DNA of 38,012 bases, from positions 1-38,012 of the forward strand of contig NZ_JACXIZ010000056.1 in assembly GCF_014705605.1 (NCBI RefSeq). The letters are read 5' to 3'. The position numbers were made by a program, and so were the translations under genes. Source of the stretch: Paenibacillus sabuli. GTDB taxonomy: Bacteria; Bacillota; Bacilli; Paenibacillales; Paenibacillaceae. Shown here one piece after another: positions 16,333 to 24,371 of this stretch. The notes under the pieces are model-generated. The model searched no databases. It had not been told where the DNA came from and saw only the letters and a list, made by a program, of their open reading frames with translations. Position 1 is the first letter of the stretch; each line of letters opens with the position of its first letter.

Positions 16333-17857
16333 GGTGTTGTTGTGCGACGATGAGCCGTTCATCGTCGAAGGCTTGTACGATATGATCGACTGGCCGGCGC
16401 TCGGTCTGGAGATTGCAGGGAGCGCGGGCAACGGACGTCTCGCACTGGACGCGATGGCAGCCGCTCCGGTCGATATTTTGGTGACGGATATCGCCATGCC
16501 GAAGATGAACGGCCTGGAGTTGATCGCTGCAGCAAGAGCAGCTCGGCCCGGCTTGAAGGTGATCGTGCTGAGCGCCTACAGCGAATTCGATTATTTGCGC
16601 GAAGGAATGAAGCTGGGCATCGAAAATTATTTGCTCAAGCCGATCAATGTGCAGGAGCTGGAGGAGACGCTGCGCAGCACGGTCCTCAAGCTGCATACCG
16701 AGCAGGAGGAGATTCGGTTTTTGGCGTACGGCACACAGCTGATCAAGGACAATACCCTGCATCGCTGGCTGAACGGCAGGATGGCCCAGGACGAGTTCGA
16801 GGAGCGGGCGGACAGACTGGGACTGGTTTTTCGCCGCCCCTGGACGGCTGCGGCCGTCCTGCGATGCCGCGACCTCTCCCAGAACGAGGCCGATGCGCTA
16901 ATCGACGCGCTGACTGCGCAATTCGACGAAGACGCGGTCGTTTTTCGCGACCTTGACGGCGATCTTGTGGTGCTCGCGGGATTCGATCAGCAGGACATCT
17001 CTCTGGCGGCTTGGCTGGAGCGAATCGCGCAGGCTCGGGACGAGACGGCGGGGAGCGATCGGCCCGGCACGTTGTCTGGCAGCGAAATGCATCGCACCGC
17101 CGAGATGGCGACTGGCTACGAGGAAGCCAAGCGCGCGCAGGCTTATTTTTTGGTCTACCCCGAGCGCCAGTGGATGCTTTATGGCGAGGCGGCTGCTTTT
17201 GCACGCGGCGGTGAAGCGAATTTTCCGGTAGATTGGGCAGAATATGAGAAGCTGCTGCTGGGGAAGGAGCCGGGGCGGTTGACGACTGTGCTGGATGCCG
17301 ATTTTCAACGACTGCGCAGCCAAGCGGGCATGCATCCGGCTTACTTGAAGGAAATCGCGGTGGAATTGATCGTCCGCTTCAAGCTGCTCCTGCAGGAGGT
17401 CAAGCGGACTGAGGAAATCACGTTGTTCGCGGACGGTCTGGATCGCGTCCAGCGCGCCGCGGATCTGTCGGAGCTGACGGAAGCCGTGCGCGATGTCGCG
17501 CTCGCATGCATCGCGTCGTTGGGCGCCGGCGGTCGCAGCCCGGTAGTGGAGCAGGTGCTGCATATGATTCACGAGCATTACGCCGACGATTTGTCGCTCA
17601 AGACGCTCGGCGCCCAGTTCAACGTGCACCCGGTCTACCTGGGTCAGCTGTTCATCAAGGAGATGAGCGAGCCGTTCACCGAATACATGAACCGCTATCG
17701 CATCGACAGGGCCAAGGAACTGCTCAAAACGACCCATTACAAGGTACAGGAAATCTCGCGGCTGGTCGGCTACTGGGAGAGCGGCTATTTCTACAAGCAG
17801 TTCAAAAAACATGTCGGCATTTCGCCGACGGATTTTAAAAATGTGGTGAAAAAGTGA
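16325..17857 (+). CDS. YesN-type response regulator with AraC DNA-binding domain
   Basis: 510 residues. The start is TTG 16325, preceded by GGGGAGGCGGAGG within the kinase gene; the reading begins YKVLLCDDEPFIVEGL, where a receiver domain should begin. The phosphorylatable Asp55 lies in ILVTDIAMPKMNGLEL, and the conserved lysine in NYLLKPI. A long central region (about 125-400) of unassigned fold is usual for YesN proteins. The C terminus (about 405-510) is an AraC double helix-turn-helix: LSLKTLGAQFNVHPVYLGQLF, then YKVQEISRLVGYWESGYFYK and FKKHVGISPTDFK. It probably activates the downstream importer when its kinase senses the sugar. A terminator follows 55 bases after the stop. Confidence 0.93.
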   Translation: MYKVLLCDDEPFIVEGLYDMIDWPALGLEIAGSAGNGRLALDAMAAAPVDILVTDIAMPKMNGLELIAAARAARPGLKVIVLSAYSEFDYLREGMKLGIENYLLKPINVQELEETLRSTVLKLHTEQEEIRFLAYGTQLIKDNTLHRWLNGRMAQDEFEERADRLGLVFRRPWTAAAVLRCRDLSQNEADALIDALTAQFDEDAVVFRDLDGDLVVLAGFDQQDISLAAWLERIAQARDETAGSDRPGTLSGSEMHRTAEMATGYEEAKRAQAYFLVYPERQWMLYGEAAAFARGGEANFPVDWAEYEKLLLGKEPGRLTTVLDADFQRLRSQAGMHPAYLKEIAVELIVRFKLLLQEVKRTEEITLFADGLDRVQRAADLSELTEAVRDVALACIASLGAGGRSPVVEQVLHMIHEHYADDLSLKTLGAQFNVHPVYLGQLFIKEMSEPFTEYMNRYRIDRAKELLKTTHYKVQEISRLVGYWESGYFYKQFKKHVGISPTDFKNVVKK

Positions 17858-17912
17858 CCGCTGCGGTTGTGCGGCGTTTCACTATTTTCGCTGCATGCGC
17901 GCAAGATCGGGG

Positions 17913-17944
17913 GAGACTGCAGGCCGGGGCAGTCTCTTTTCTTT
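17913..17944 (+). terminator. Rho-independent terminator after the two-component genes
   Basis: GAGACTGC and GCAGTCTC form a perfect 8-bp stem (17913-17936) with loop AGGCCGGG, followed by TTTTCTTT. It separates the regulator transcript from that of the sugar transporter. Confidence 0.85.
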
Positions 17945-17979
17945 AGTTTGAACCGGATTTATTAAGTTTGTGTTCTATT

Positions 17980-17993
17980 TGAAACGGTTTTCA
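17980..17993. promoter_or_regulatory. Possible CcpA (cre)-like site upstream of the importer
   Basis: TGAAACGGTTTTCA differs from the cre consensus TGWNANCGNTNWCA at one position (G for C at position 7) and is a near-palindrome. It lies 54 bases before the lipoprotein ATG, in the AT-rich promoter region, which is where catabolite repression sites of sugar operons sit. No clear -35/-10 pair could be chosen around it. Confidence 0.35.
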
Positions 17994-18046
17994 TCGATTA
18001 CAGTTAAATTGTTAACGATTCTTGAACCAAAGGGGAGACGAAAACC

Positions 18047-19513
18047 ATGAACAAAGGCAAAGGCCGCTTGGCGCTCATCGCCGCCATGCTGGCGATCGTG
18101 CTCGTCGTCGGCGCGTGCGGCAACAACGGCGGCAACGAAAGCGCGGACGGGGCCGAAGAAACGGCGGAATTGATCTGGTATACGATCGGCACGCCGCAGA
18201 AGGACGTCACAGCCGTCATGGATCAAGTCAGTGCGTACACGAAGGAAAAAATCAACGCGACGGTCACGATGAAAATGATCGACTGGGGCGACTACCAGCA
18301 AAAAATGCAGGTCAACGTCGCATCCGGCGAGCCGATGGACATCATTTTCACTTCAGCAGGCGGTTTCGATTACGTGCAAAACGTGCGCAAGGGCGCATTT
18401 TTGCAAATCGACGAGCTGTTGACGGAATATGGCCAAGGCATCGTCGATACGATTGATCCGGGCTTCCTGGAAGGCTCGAAGGTCGACGGCCACAACTACG
18501 GCATCCCGGCCAACAAGGAACTGCCGCAGCAGGAGGTATGGCGCTTCAACCAGAACCTGCTGGACAAATACGATCTCGACATCGGCAAGGTCCGTTCGCT
18601 GGAGAGCCTGGAGCCGCTGATGGCGACGATCAAAGCGAACGAACCGAACGTGACCGTGTTCGGCATGGACAAGAACCATGTGCCCTATGTGCCGTACGAC
18701 TACCTGATCACGAACCTGCCGATGGCGGTCAAGCTGGACACGGACGATTACAAGATCGTCAATATCCTGGAAACGGACGAAATGAAACAGGCGCTGGCAA
18801 CCATGCGCAAGTATTATCAAGCGGGCTACATCTCGCCGGAGGCGGCCACGGTAGGCTCGACGAGCGATCTGACGCTGAGCGGCAACTGGTTCGTCGACCG
18901 CGCCCAGACGCAGCCGCTGGCGGACAACCAATGGTCGGCCACCTACGGCTACCCGGTCGTCTCGACGCCGGCCAGCGACGCCATTATTACGAACACCTCT
19001 GTCCAGGGCTCGATCATGGCCATCACCGCCAATTCCGAATATCCGGAGAAGGCGATGGAATTCCTCAACCTGCTGAATACCGACCCGGTGCTGCGCAATA
19101 TGGTGGATTCGGGCATCGAGGGTACGCACTATGAGAAAATCGACGACAATCGGATGCGGAACCTGCCGGAAGCCAAAAACTACGACATGCCGTCGTATTC
19201 GCTCGGCAACAACATGCTGCTTAACTTGAATGAAAATGATCCGGACAACAAGTGGGACGTTTTCAAGGAATTTAACGCGGAAGGCGTAGCGTCGCCGATC
19301 CTTGGCTTCAACTTCGACAGCGCCAACGTCTCTACGCAGATGGCCGCGATTCAAAACGTCAAGGAGCAATACTGGTCGGCCCTGATGACCGGTACGGTCG
19401 ATCCCGACGAGTACCTGCCGACCGCGCTGGAAGCCTTCAAGCAGGCCGGCATGGACGAGGTCATCACCGAAGCGCAGGCCCAGCTCGACGAATGGGTGGC
19501 CGAAGCCAAATAG
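18047..19513 (+). CDS. Sugar ABC transporter substrate-binding lipoprotein (LplA-like, DUF3502 type)
   Basis: 488 residues, from ATG 18047 with AAAGGGGAG ten bases upstream. The signal peptide is MNKGKGRLALIAAMLA plus a hydrophobic stretch ending in a VVGAC lipobox, followed by a Gly/Asn/Glu-rich linker. The mature protein is a family 1 extracellular solute-binding protein: SGEPMDIIFTSAGGFDYVQNV, GIPANKELPQQ, and a C-terminal region from about 350 with SPILGFNFDSANVSTQMAAI, which matches the DUF3502 domain of LplA/YtcQ-like proteins. It should capture an oligosaccharide at the outer face of the membrane. Two permeases follow, but no ATPase gene; such systems use a shared MsmX-like ATPase encoded elsewhere. 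Confidence 0.92.
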   Translation: MNKGKGRLALIAAMLAIVLVVGACGNNGGNESADGAEETAELIWYTIGTPQKDVTAVMDQVSAYTKEKINATVTMKMIDWGDYQQKMQVNVASGEPMDIIFTSAGGFDYVQNVRKGAFLQIDELLTEYGQGIVDTIDPGFLEGSKVDGHNYGIPANKELPQQEVWRFNQNLLDKYDLDIGKVRSLESLEPLMATIKANEPNVTVFGMDKNHVPYVPYDYLITNLPMAVKLDTDDYKIVNILETDEMKQALATMRKYYQAGYISPEAATVGSTSDLTLSGNWFVDRAQTQPLADNQWSATYGYPVVSTPASDAIITNTSVQGSIMAITANSEYPEKAMEFLNLLNTDPVLRNMVDSGIEGTHYEKIDDNRMRNLPEAKNYDMPSYSLGNNMLLNLNENDPDNKWDVFKEFNAEGVASPILGFNFDSANVSTQMAAIQNVKEQYWSALMTGTVDPDEYLPTALEAFKQAGMDEVITEAQAQLDEWVAEAK

Positions 19514-19531
19514 TTGGACAGACCCTAACGG

Positions 19532-19563
19532 ATCGGGCGATACAGGCATCGCCCGATTTTTTT
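19532..19563 (+). terminator. Terminator/attenuator between binding protein and permeases
   Basis: ATCGGGCGAT and ATCGCCCGAT (19532-19557, loop TACAGGC region) form a strong stem followed by seven to eight T residues. It sits 18 bases after the lipoprotein stop and 35 bases before the first permease. Partial termination would give more binding protein than permease. Confidence 0.85.
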
Positions 19564-19597
19564 CCAGATCTCGTTTTCACGAAGGGAGCAGGGACGC

Positions 19598-20527
19598 ATG
19601 GCAGGCTTTCTAAAAAATGTGATGCGCAACCGCGTCATGCTGCTGATGGTGTTGCCGGGCGCAGCCTGGTTTTTCTTCTTTTCGTACATGCCGCTGGTCG
19701 GAACCATCGCCGCATTCAAGGAATACCGCTTCAGCCGGGACGGCTTTTGGCAAAGCTTGATCAATAGCGAAAATGTAGGCTGGCGAAATTTCGAGTTTTT
19801 GTTCAGCACCGATGCCGCGTATATCATCACCCGCAATACGCTGCTCTACAACATTGCGTTCATCCTGATCGGTCTCGTTTTTGCCGTAGCCATGGCAATT
19901 ACGCTGTCCGAGATTGTCAACAAGCGGCTGGCCAAGGTGTATCAAACCGGGATGTTCCTGCCTTATTTTTTGTCGTGGGTCATCGTCGGGTATTTCGTCT
20001 TCAGCTTTTTGAGCATGGACAAGGGACTGCTCAACAGCATACTGAGCCAGTTCGGCGTGTCGTCGATTCAGTGGTACAACGAACCGCAGTATTGGCCCTA
20101 TATCTTGATTCTCGTCAGCCTGTGGAAGATGGTCGGCTACAACAGCGTCGTGTACCTGGCCGCCATCATGGGTATCGACAGGTCGCTCTACGAGGCGGCG
20201 ATGATCGACGGCGCGAGTAAATGGCAGCAAATCCGCAACATTACGATCCCGCTCCTGAAGCCGATCATGATCATCATGACGCTGCTTGCAGTCGGCAAAA
20301 TTTTCTATGCGGATTTCGGATTGTTCTACAGCGTGCCGCGCGATTCAGGAACCTTGTATTCGGTGACCAACGTGATCGACACGTACGTTTACCGCGGCTT
20401 GAAAACAACCGGCGAAATTGGCATGAGCACGGCAGCGGGGCTTTATCAATCGGTCGTCGGCTTTGTCCTGGTCATGATTTCCAACTATGTCGTGCGCAGA
20501 ATCGACAAGGACAGCGCGCTGTTCTAA
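19598..20527 (+). CDS. Sugar ABC transporter permease, LplB/YteP-like
   Basis: 309 residues, from ATG 19598, with AAGGGAG upstream. The N terminus MLLMVLPGAAWFFFFSYMPLVGTIAAFKEYRFS is the standard start of this permease group (quoted parts: LPGAAWFFFFSYMPLVG). Six membrane segments are expected at about 15-35, 80-102, 115-140, 165-185, 215-235 and 280-300. The EAA loop is visible as YEAAMIDGASKWQQIRNIT (about 198-216). It pairs with the next gene product to form the translocation channel for an oligosaccharide. Start spacing and the upstream attenuator suggest expression below the binding protein. Confidence 0.93.
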   Translation: MAGFLKNVMRNRVMLLMVLPGAAWFFFFSYMPLVGTIAAFKEYRFSRDGFWQSLINSENVGWRNFEFLFSTDAAYIITRNTLLYNIAFILIGLVFAVAMAITLSEIVNKRLAKVYQTGMFLPYFLSWVIVGYFVFSFLSMDKGLLNSILSQFGVSSIQWYNEPQYWPYILILVSLWKMVGYNSVVYLAAIMGIDRSLYEAAMIDGASKWQQIRNITIPLLKPIMIIMTLLAVGKIFYADFGLFYSVPRDSGTLYSVTNVIDTYVYRGLKTTGEIGMSTAAGLYQSVVGFVLVMISNYVVRRIDKDSALF

Positions 20528-20557
20528 TGCGCGCAGAAGCGGAAAGGAGGCGCGATT

Positions 20558-21472
20558 GTGAATAAGAATCGAAAATCTCGAAATTTTATGCAATTATCGC
20601 CAGGCTGGAATGCCTTTTCAAATGCGACGGCTGCGCTATTTTCGTTGCTGTGCGTGTTCCCGTTTTTATTCGTCGTCCTCATTTCCTTCACGGACGAGAA
20701 GACGCTGGCCACAAACGGCTATCGGCTCATTCCCGAAAAGTGGAGCGTCGGCGCTTACAGCTATGTGTTTGAAACGGGCGACATGCTGCTCAAATCCTAC
20801 GGCGTGACGATCCTGATTACCGTCGTCGGCACGCTGCTCAGCTTGTTTATGATTTCGCTGTATTCGTATGCCATTTCGCGTAAAAGCTTTAAATACCGCC
20901 GCTTTTTCTCGCTTTTTGCGGTGTTCACCATGCTGTTCAACGGCGGGATGATTCCGACCTATATCATCGTGACGCAGGTGCTCGGACTCAAGGATAGCTT
21001 GTGGGCGCTGATCTGGCCGCTCGCGATGAACGCCTTCTACATCATGATCCTGCGGACCTTCTATATGACGAGCGTCCCCGATGCGATTGTCGAGTCGGGC
21101 AAAATCGACGGCGCCGGCGAATTTAAAATCTTTTACCGCCTGGTGCTGCCGCTGTCGCTGCCCGGACTGGCGACAATCGGGCTGTTCAGCACGCTCGGAT
21201 ACTGGAACGACTGGTTCAATGCGCTCTTGTACATCGACGATCCGAACAAGGTGCCGCTGCAGTCGATGCTGATGCGGATCGAGAACAGCATGTCGTTCAT
21301 CCAGCAAAACTCGGCCAACAGCTCGATCAGCCTGGAAGTGATGCAAAGTCTGCCGCAGGACACCGCCAGGATGGCGATGGTCGTATTGGCCACCTTGCCG
21401 ATCATTTTTGCGTACCCGTTCTTCCAGCGCTACTTTGTCTCGGGGCTGACGATCGGATCGGTCAAGGAATAA
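20558..21472 (+). CDS. Carbohydrate ABC transporter permease, LplC/YtcP-like
   Basis: 304 residues, starting with GTG 20558 behind GGAAAGGAGG, 30 bases after the first permease. It has the LplC-type N terminus (SPGWNAFSNATAALFSLLCV), an extracellular stretch TNGYRLIPEKWSVGAYSYVF, and the EAA-type loop ESGKIDGAGEFKIFYRLVLP (about 181-200). The ending GLTIGSVKE is typical of this family. Six membrane helices are expected. It is the second half of the channel. The transcript ends at the bidirectional terminator 100 bases downstream. Confidence 0.93.
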   Translation: MNKNRKSRNFMQLSPGWNAFSNATAALFSLLCVFPFLFVVLISFTDEKTLATNGYRLIPEKWSVGAYSYVFETGDMLLKSYGVTILITVVGTLLSLFMISLYSYAISRKSFKYRRFFSLFAVFTMLFNGGMIPTYIIVTQVLGLKDSLWALIWPLAMNAFYIMILRTFYMTSVPDAIVESGKIDGAGEFKIFYRLVLPLSLPGLATIGLFSTLGYWNDWFNALLYIDDPNKVPLQSMLMRIENSMSFIQQNSANSSISLEVMQSLPQDTARMAMVVLATLPIIFAYPFFQRYFVSGLTIGSVKE

Positions 21473-21572
21473 GAGCCCGATCATGCTGCGCAGGCGATCG
21501 CGCTTGCGGCAGGCGGCTGCGAGCTTGTCACCGTCGGCTTGCGCCCGCAGCATTCGGTCGCCGAGCAGGCAT

Positions 21573-21622
21573 AAAAAAAGAACCTCGGTTTCCACGCGGG
21601 ACGTGGAGTCCGGGGTTCTTTT
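21573..21622. terminator. Bidirectional terminator between lplC-like gene and psd
   Basis: AAGAACCTCGG-TTCCACG and CGTGGAGTCCGGGGTTCTT (about 21579-21620) form a long stem with a small loop (CGGGA). Seven A residues precede it and TTTT follows, so it works for the rightward importer and the leftward psd gene, whose stop codon is at its edge. Confidence 0.85.
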
Positions 21623-22410
21623 CAACGGCGATGCAGCCGACCCAGCGACTCGCCCATGCGGACGCGCTTGCCGGGCATCAGATCGCCGCGCAGATCGAAC
21701 GTGCCGGATGCGGTGAGCAGCACGACGGTCGAGCCGAATTCGAAGTAGGCCAGTTCTCCGCCCTTGACCGTCTCCCGCTGCTCCGGGTCGACGTATTGAA
21801 TGCTGCTGACGTTCATCGCCCCGACCTTGACGACGGCCAGCTCGCCGCCTTGGTGACGAATATAGGTCACGAGCCGTTCATTGCGGCTCAGGACACGCGG
21901 CATATGGCGCAGCCCGAAGTCGTTGACCGGATACACCTTGCCGGGAATGTGCTCCTTCTCCACGATCTGGCCCGTGATGGGGGCATGGATGCGGTGGTAG
22001 TCCGTCGGACTCAGATACAGCACGAGACAAAAGCCGTGACGGTAATTGTCCATGCGGGGCGACCGGTTCAGCAGCTCTTCCACGGTGTAATTCTGGCCCT
22101 TGACATTAAGGACCGTACCCGCCTGGACGGGGCCGGCGCCGGTGATGAGCGCGTCGACGGGACTGACGAGCGTATCGGCCGCGCCATCGATCTCGCGGGC
22201 GCCTTCCCGTAGCCGCCGGGTGAAAAATTCGTTCAGCGTGGCATAGTCGGAGAGGGGCTTCTCCGCTTCCTCCGCGCGAATGCCGTACAGCTTGACGAAG
22301 CGCGGGATGAAGCGTCGGCTCAGCCCGGATTGCGCCAGACGGCCGGTACACACTGAGATCCATTTGCGCGAGCTGAGCTCGGTCATTGATTTGAGCAGCC
22401 AACGGCTCAT
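21622..22410 (-). CDS. psd: Phosphatidylserine decarboxylase proenzyme
   Basis: 262 residues with ATG 22410 (MSRWLLKSMTELSSRK), where Bacillus Psd proteins begin. Upstream in-frame sequence to 22584 is Pro/Cys-rich and unrelated. The ribosome site is not ideal: AAGGA is 16 bases away, so a GTG at 22425 cannot be excluded. The enzyme decarboxylates phosphatidylserine to phosphatidylethanolamine at the membrane. Family markers are SPVDALITGAG (catalytic Asp), YHRIHAP (conserved His), KVGAMNVSSI, and the self-cleavage site FEFGSTVVL, where the chain splits before Ser to give the pyruvoyl group. The gene stands alone; pssA is not adjacent. Confidence 0.92.
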   Translation of the reverse strand: MSRWLLKSMTELSSRKWISVCTGRLAQSGLSRRFIPRFVKLYGIRAEEAEKPLSDYATLNEFFTRRLREGAREIDGAADTLVSPVDALITGAGPVQAGTVLNVKGQNYTVEELLNRSPRMDNYRHGFCLVLYLSPTDYHRIHAPITGQIVEKEHIPGKVYPVNDFGLRHMPRVLSRNERLVTYIRHQGGELAVVKVGAMNVSSIQYVDPEQRETVKGGELAYFEFGSTVVLLTASGTFDLRGDLMPGKRVRMGESLGRLHRR

Positions 22411-22700
22411 GACGGGATAAGTCACGTCCTTTCCGGCATAACCTGATGGGACTAGTGTGCCATATTGGGGGGCACAAAGCAATAGCGCCGCGCGGCACGG
22501 GCGCGAGGGGAAGGAGGGACGTGAACAAGGATGGAAGGCGTAAGCGGGGCAAGCGAGGAAGGATGACAGGCGTATGCGGAACAAGCAGCATGGACGAGAG
22601 GCGAATGGGGGGGCAGCGATGCAAGTCCCGCCGTTGCGCCGGCATGCCTCCGGTATGCGCAGCGCATTGCTGGAGCATGCTGCTAATGGAGGTGTGACAG

Positions 22701-23006
22701 GTGGAGATGATACCGATTATTGGCTTGCTCGGCGCGATGGCCGGATTGTGGTACGGGCGCCGCAGGTGGTCCGGATTCCAATGGACGACGGATGCCCTGG
22801 CGCTGCTGGCCGTCGCTGCGGTGACGACGATCGCCGCCTCGAGCGTGCTGCGGGCGCTGGTCGATCGCGCGGTGTTCCTGACGCAGGTACACGAGGTGCT
22901 GCTGCATCCCGGATTCCTGGCGGGAGGCGGGTATCTCGGGGCTTATGCCATGACGATCCTGCTTGAGCGGCTGCAGGCTGTGGAGACGCGAAGCACGAGG
23001 TCCTGA
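22701..23006 (+). CDS. Small predicted membrane protein of unknown function
   Basis: 101 residues from GTG 22701 (GGAGGTG six bases upstream); the ATG at 22707 could serve instead. Three hydrophobic segments are likely: about 3-18 (IPIIGLLGAMAGLWYG), 30-50 (ALALLAVAAVTTIAASSVL) and 72-90 (PGFLAGGGYLGAYAMTILL), with a short loop containing RAVFLTQVHEV. The C terminus is charged. I do not recognise the family. It is transcribed away from psd across a gap of 290 bases that holds no other convincing gene, and it is followed by a hairpin at 23022. Confidence 0.6.
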   Translation: MEMIPIIGLLGAMAGLWYGRRRWSGFQWTTDALALLAVAAVTTIAASSVLRALVDRAVFLTQVHEVLLHPGFLAGGGYLGAYAMTILLERLQAVETRSTRS

Positions 23007-23021
23007 ACGTAAAGGCAAGCG

Positions 23022-23049
23022 AATCCCGATCGCAGTACGATCGGGGTTT
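23022..23049 (+). terminator. Probable terminator after the small membrane protein
   Basis: CCCGATCG and CGATCGGG form a perfect stem with loop CAGTA, flanked by AAT and GTTTC. The T-run is short, so termination could be weak. It could also act on leftward transcription from the degenerate locus next to it. Confidence 0.6.
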
Positions 23050-23064
23050 CTAAAAAGAAGCGCT

Positions 23065-23433
23065 TCAACTGCGCGACGTTTCCATTATGTTTACACCGTC
23101 AATCGAGGCTGCCGATATGGAAAGCATGTGCTCTCCGTGTTCGTAAAGATCCATGTCCAGCAGATAACCCGAGTATTCTTCTTGATTTGGATTCTTCTGT
23201 ACAGTTATATTTTGTATCATCCCCATCATTTTATTTGGATAACATCAGTAAATATTTTCTCATCTCCCGTGTCGCCGCTACGAATCGTAACCCGATCCAC
23301 GTTGGACAGCTCTCCCGGGTAACATTCCGCATATAGCATCGGTGGCCAGTTTGTCACGTTCGGGATTGGGTCTAGACATAGACACAGCATATTGGCCACC
23401 TGCATACCGGCGGCCTACTTCATCAAGGCTCAT
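23065..23433 (-). pseudogene. Degenerate leftward locus: truncated paralogue of the 23540-23716 gene joined to a frameshifted fragment
   Basis: A start at ATG 23433 with AAGGAG six bases upstream opens a 51-codon frame ending at TAG 23278-23280. Its first 33 residues (LDEVGRRYAGGQY...RPNPERDK...DA) clearly match the 58-residue protein encoded at 23540-23716. After that match the frame turns to nonsense. A second frame (from about 23332, containing YAECYPGELSNVDRVTIRSG and ending at TGA) and a third (ending at 23065, containing NITVQKNPNQEEYSGYLLDM) then read like parts of one protein split by a frameshift near 23220. I read this as a decayed, possibly rearranged, copy. The two downstream fragments belong to no family I know. 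Confidence 0.65.
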
Positions 23434-23524
23434 TTCCTACTCCTTGGCCAGTCAACTCTTTTGCAGCGTCTGGAAGGAACAGGGTGTGCCTCGCCGCCGC
23501 CGGGGATATGTAGTAACACGGAAT

Positions 23525-23552
23525 AAAAAAGGGTCGCCTTCATGGGCGAACC
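23525..23552 (-). terminator. Terminator overlapping the end of the 58-residue gene
   Basis: Read leftward, GGTTCGCC and GGCGACCC form a stem with one mismatch, with loop CATGAA, followed by six T residues (23530-23525). The stop codon of the upstream gene (23542-23540) lies in the loop, so the hairpin starts inside the coding sequence. Confidence 0.7.
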
Positions 23553-23716
23553 TTAGCAGCAGATTTATCCTTTTTCAGCTTCGCAAGCGCGTCACTGACC
23601 CTTTTATCGCGCTCCGGATTGGGGCCGGGTAGAGATTGCTGCACATAATGACCGTCAGCATACTGATGGACAACATCATCAAGGTCAACAGCAAAATATT
23701 TTTTCACCACGATCAT
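23540..23716 (-). CDS. 58-residue protein of unknown function (PNPERDK motif)
   Basis: From ATG 23716 with AGAGG five bases upstream; GTG 23722 is an alternative that adds two residues. The protein starts MIVVKKYFAVDLDDVV, has a central YADGHY and GPNPERDKRVSDALAKL, and ends in a lysine-rich tail. It shares the pattern L-D-[DE]-V-x3-Y-A-x-G-x-Y...P-N-P-E-R-D-K-x3-D-A with the truncated copy at 23433, so it is a real protein family with at least two local members. It starts 11 bases after the GNAT-like gene stops and is probably translated from the same message. Function not recognised. Confidence 0.65.
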   Translation of the reverse strand: MIVVKKYFAVDLDDVVHQYADGHYVQQSLPGPNPERDKRVSDALAKLKKDKSAAKVRP

Positions 23717-23726
23717 CACCACCTCT

Positions 23727-24188
23727 TTAAGATAAGTATAGCATAATGAGCCGTTTGGCGACAGCTTCGTTAATGACGATCAGCCCGCCGCCGAAATGTG
23801 ATGCACCCACGACATTTGTGTAATACTGTAACAAGGTTGGCCTTATCTTCGACTGCAAGGCGACAGCGCCTTCAAAGCCAAACTCACTACTCCGTTTGCA
23901 AGCAAAGGCAAGTAAATGTAATCCAATCCAGCTAAACTCTTTGCGCTGGATAGGGATGCTTTCGATGAGCTGCACCCAAACATGATCTTCGCGACGCTCA
24001 AGAGCTATAGCCCCTTGTATAACAGGATTGCCGCGTATAACCATCTTATACACTTCAACAGAGCGATCCCCAAAATAGATCGACCAATCCAAAGCCTCAT
24101 TCCAATCTTGCATTTGATTCAAGTCATACGGTTGCAGTTGCAGGAAAGAAACAGGGTAATGCTCACCGCTGCGAATATGTAATAGCAT
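23727..24188 (-). CDS. GNAT-like protein, catalytic activity uncertain
   Basis: 153 residues, from ATG 24188 behind GGGAGGTGG, six bases before the start. In-frame codons up to 24455 are unlike the rest. The order of predicted strands resembles a GNAT acetyltransferase: VIQGAIALERRED, then VWVQLIESIPIQRKEFSWIGLHLLAF (split here: the strand VWVQLIESIP and the loop QRKEFSWIG where acetyl-CoA normally binds), then FEGAVALQSK and LLQYYTNVVGASHF, equal to the usual strand-helix end. The loop lacks the usual R/Q-x-x-G-x-G/A, so it may bind no cofactor or a different one. Composition is less GC-rich than neighbours, which suggests transfer. It forms a leftward pair with the 58-residue gene. Confidence 0.6.
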   Translation of the reverse strand: MLLHIRSGEHYPVSFLQLQPYDLNQMQDWNEALDWSIYFGDRSVEVYKMVIRGNPVIQGAIALERREDHVWVQLIESIPIQRKEFSWIGLHLLAFACKRSSEFGFEGAVALQSKIRPTLLQYYTNVVGASHFGGGLIVINEAVAKRLIMLYLS

Positions 24189-24371
24189 AATTCCACCTCC
24201 CACCCTATATAGATTACGGCAACGAGGGAGAGCCAGGCAACAAATTATCACAACCACGAACAAACATTGGCTGCTAGCGCGAATATCGTTTAAGAGATGA
24301 TTGCCCAAGCCGACACATTCTCGTGTCACACACCGTATGCTGACTGTAGAAGTAGGACTGGAGAGAGGCAG

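Noticed and set aside
22411-22700. Small open frames in the gap between psd and the membrane protein
   Set aside because: Arg/Gly-rich products without ribosome sites or recognisable pattern on either strand.
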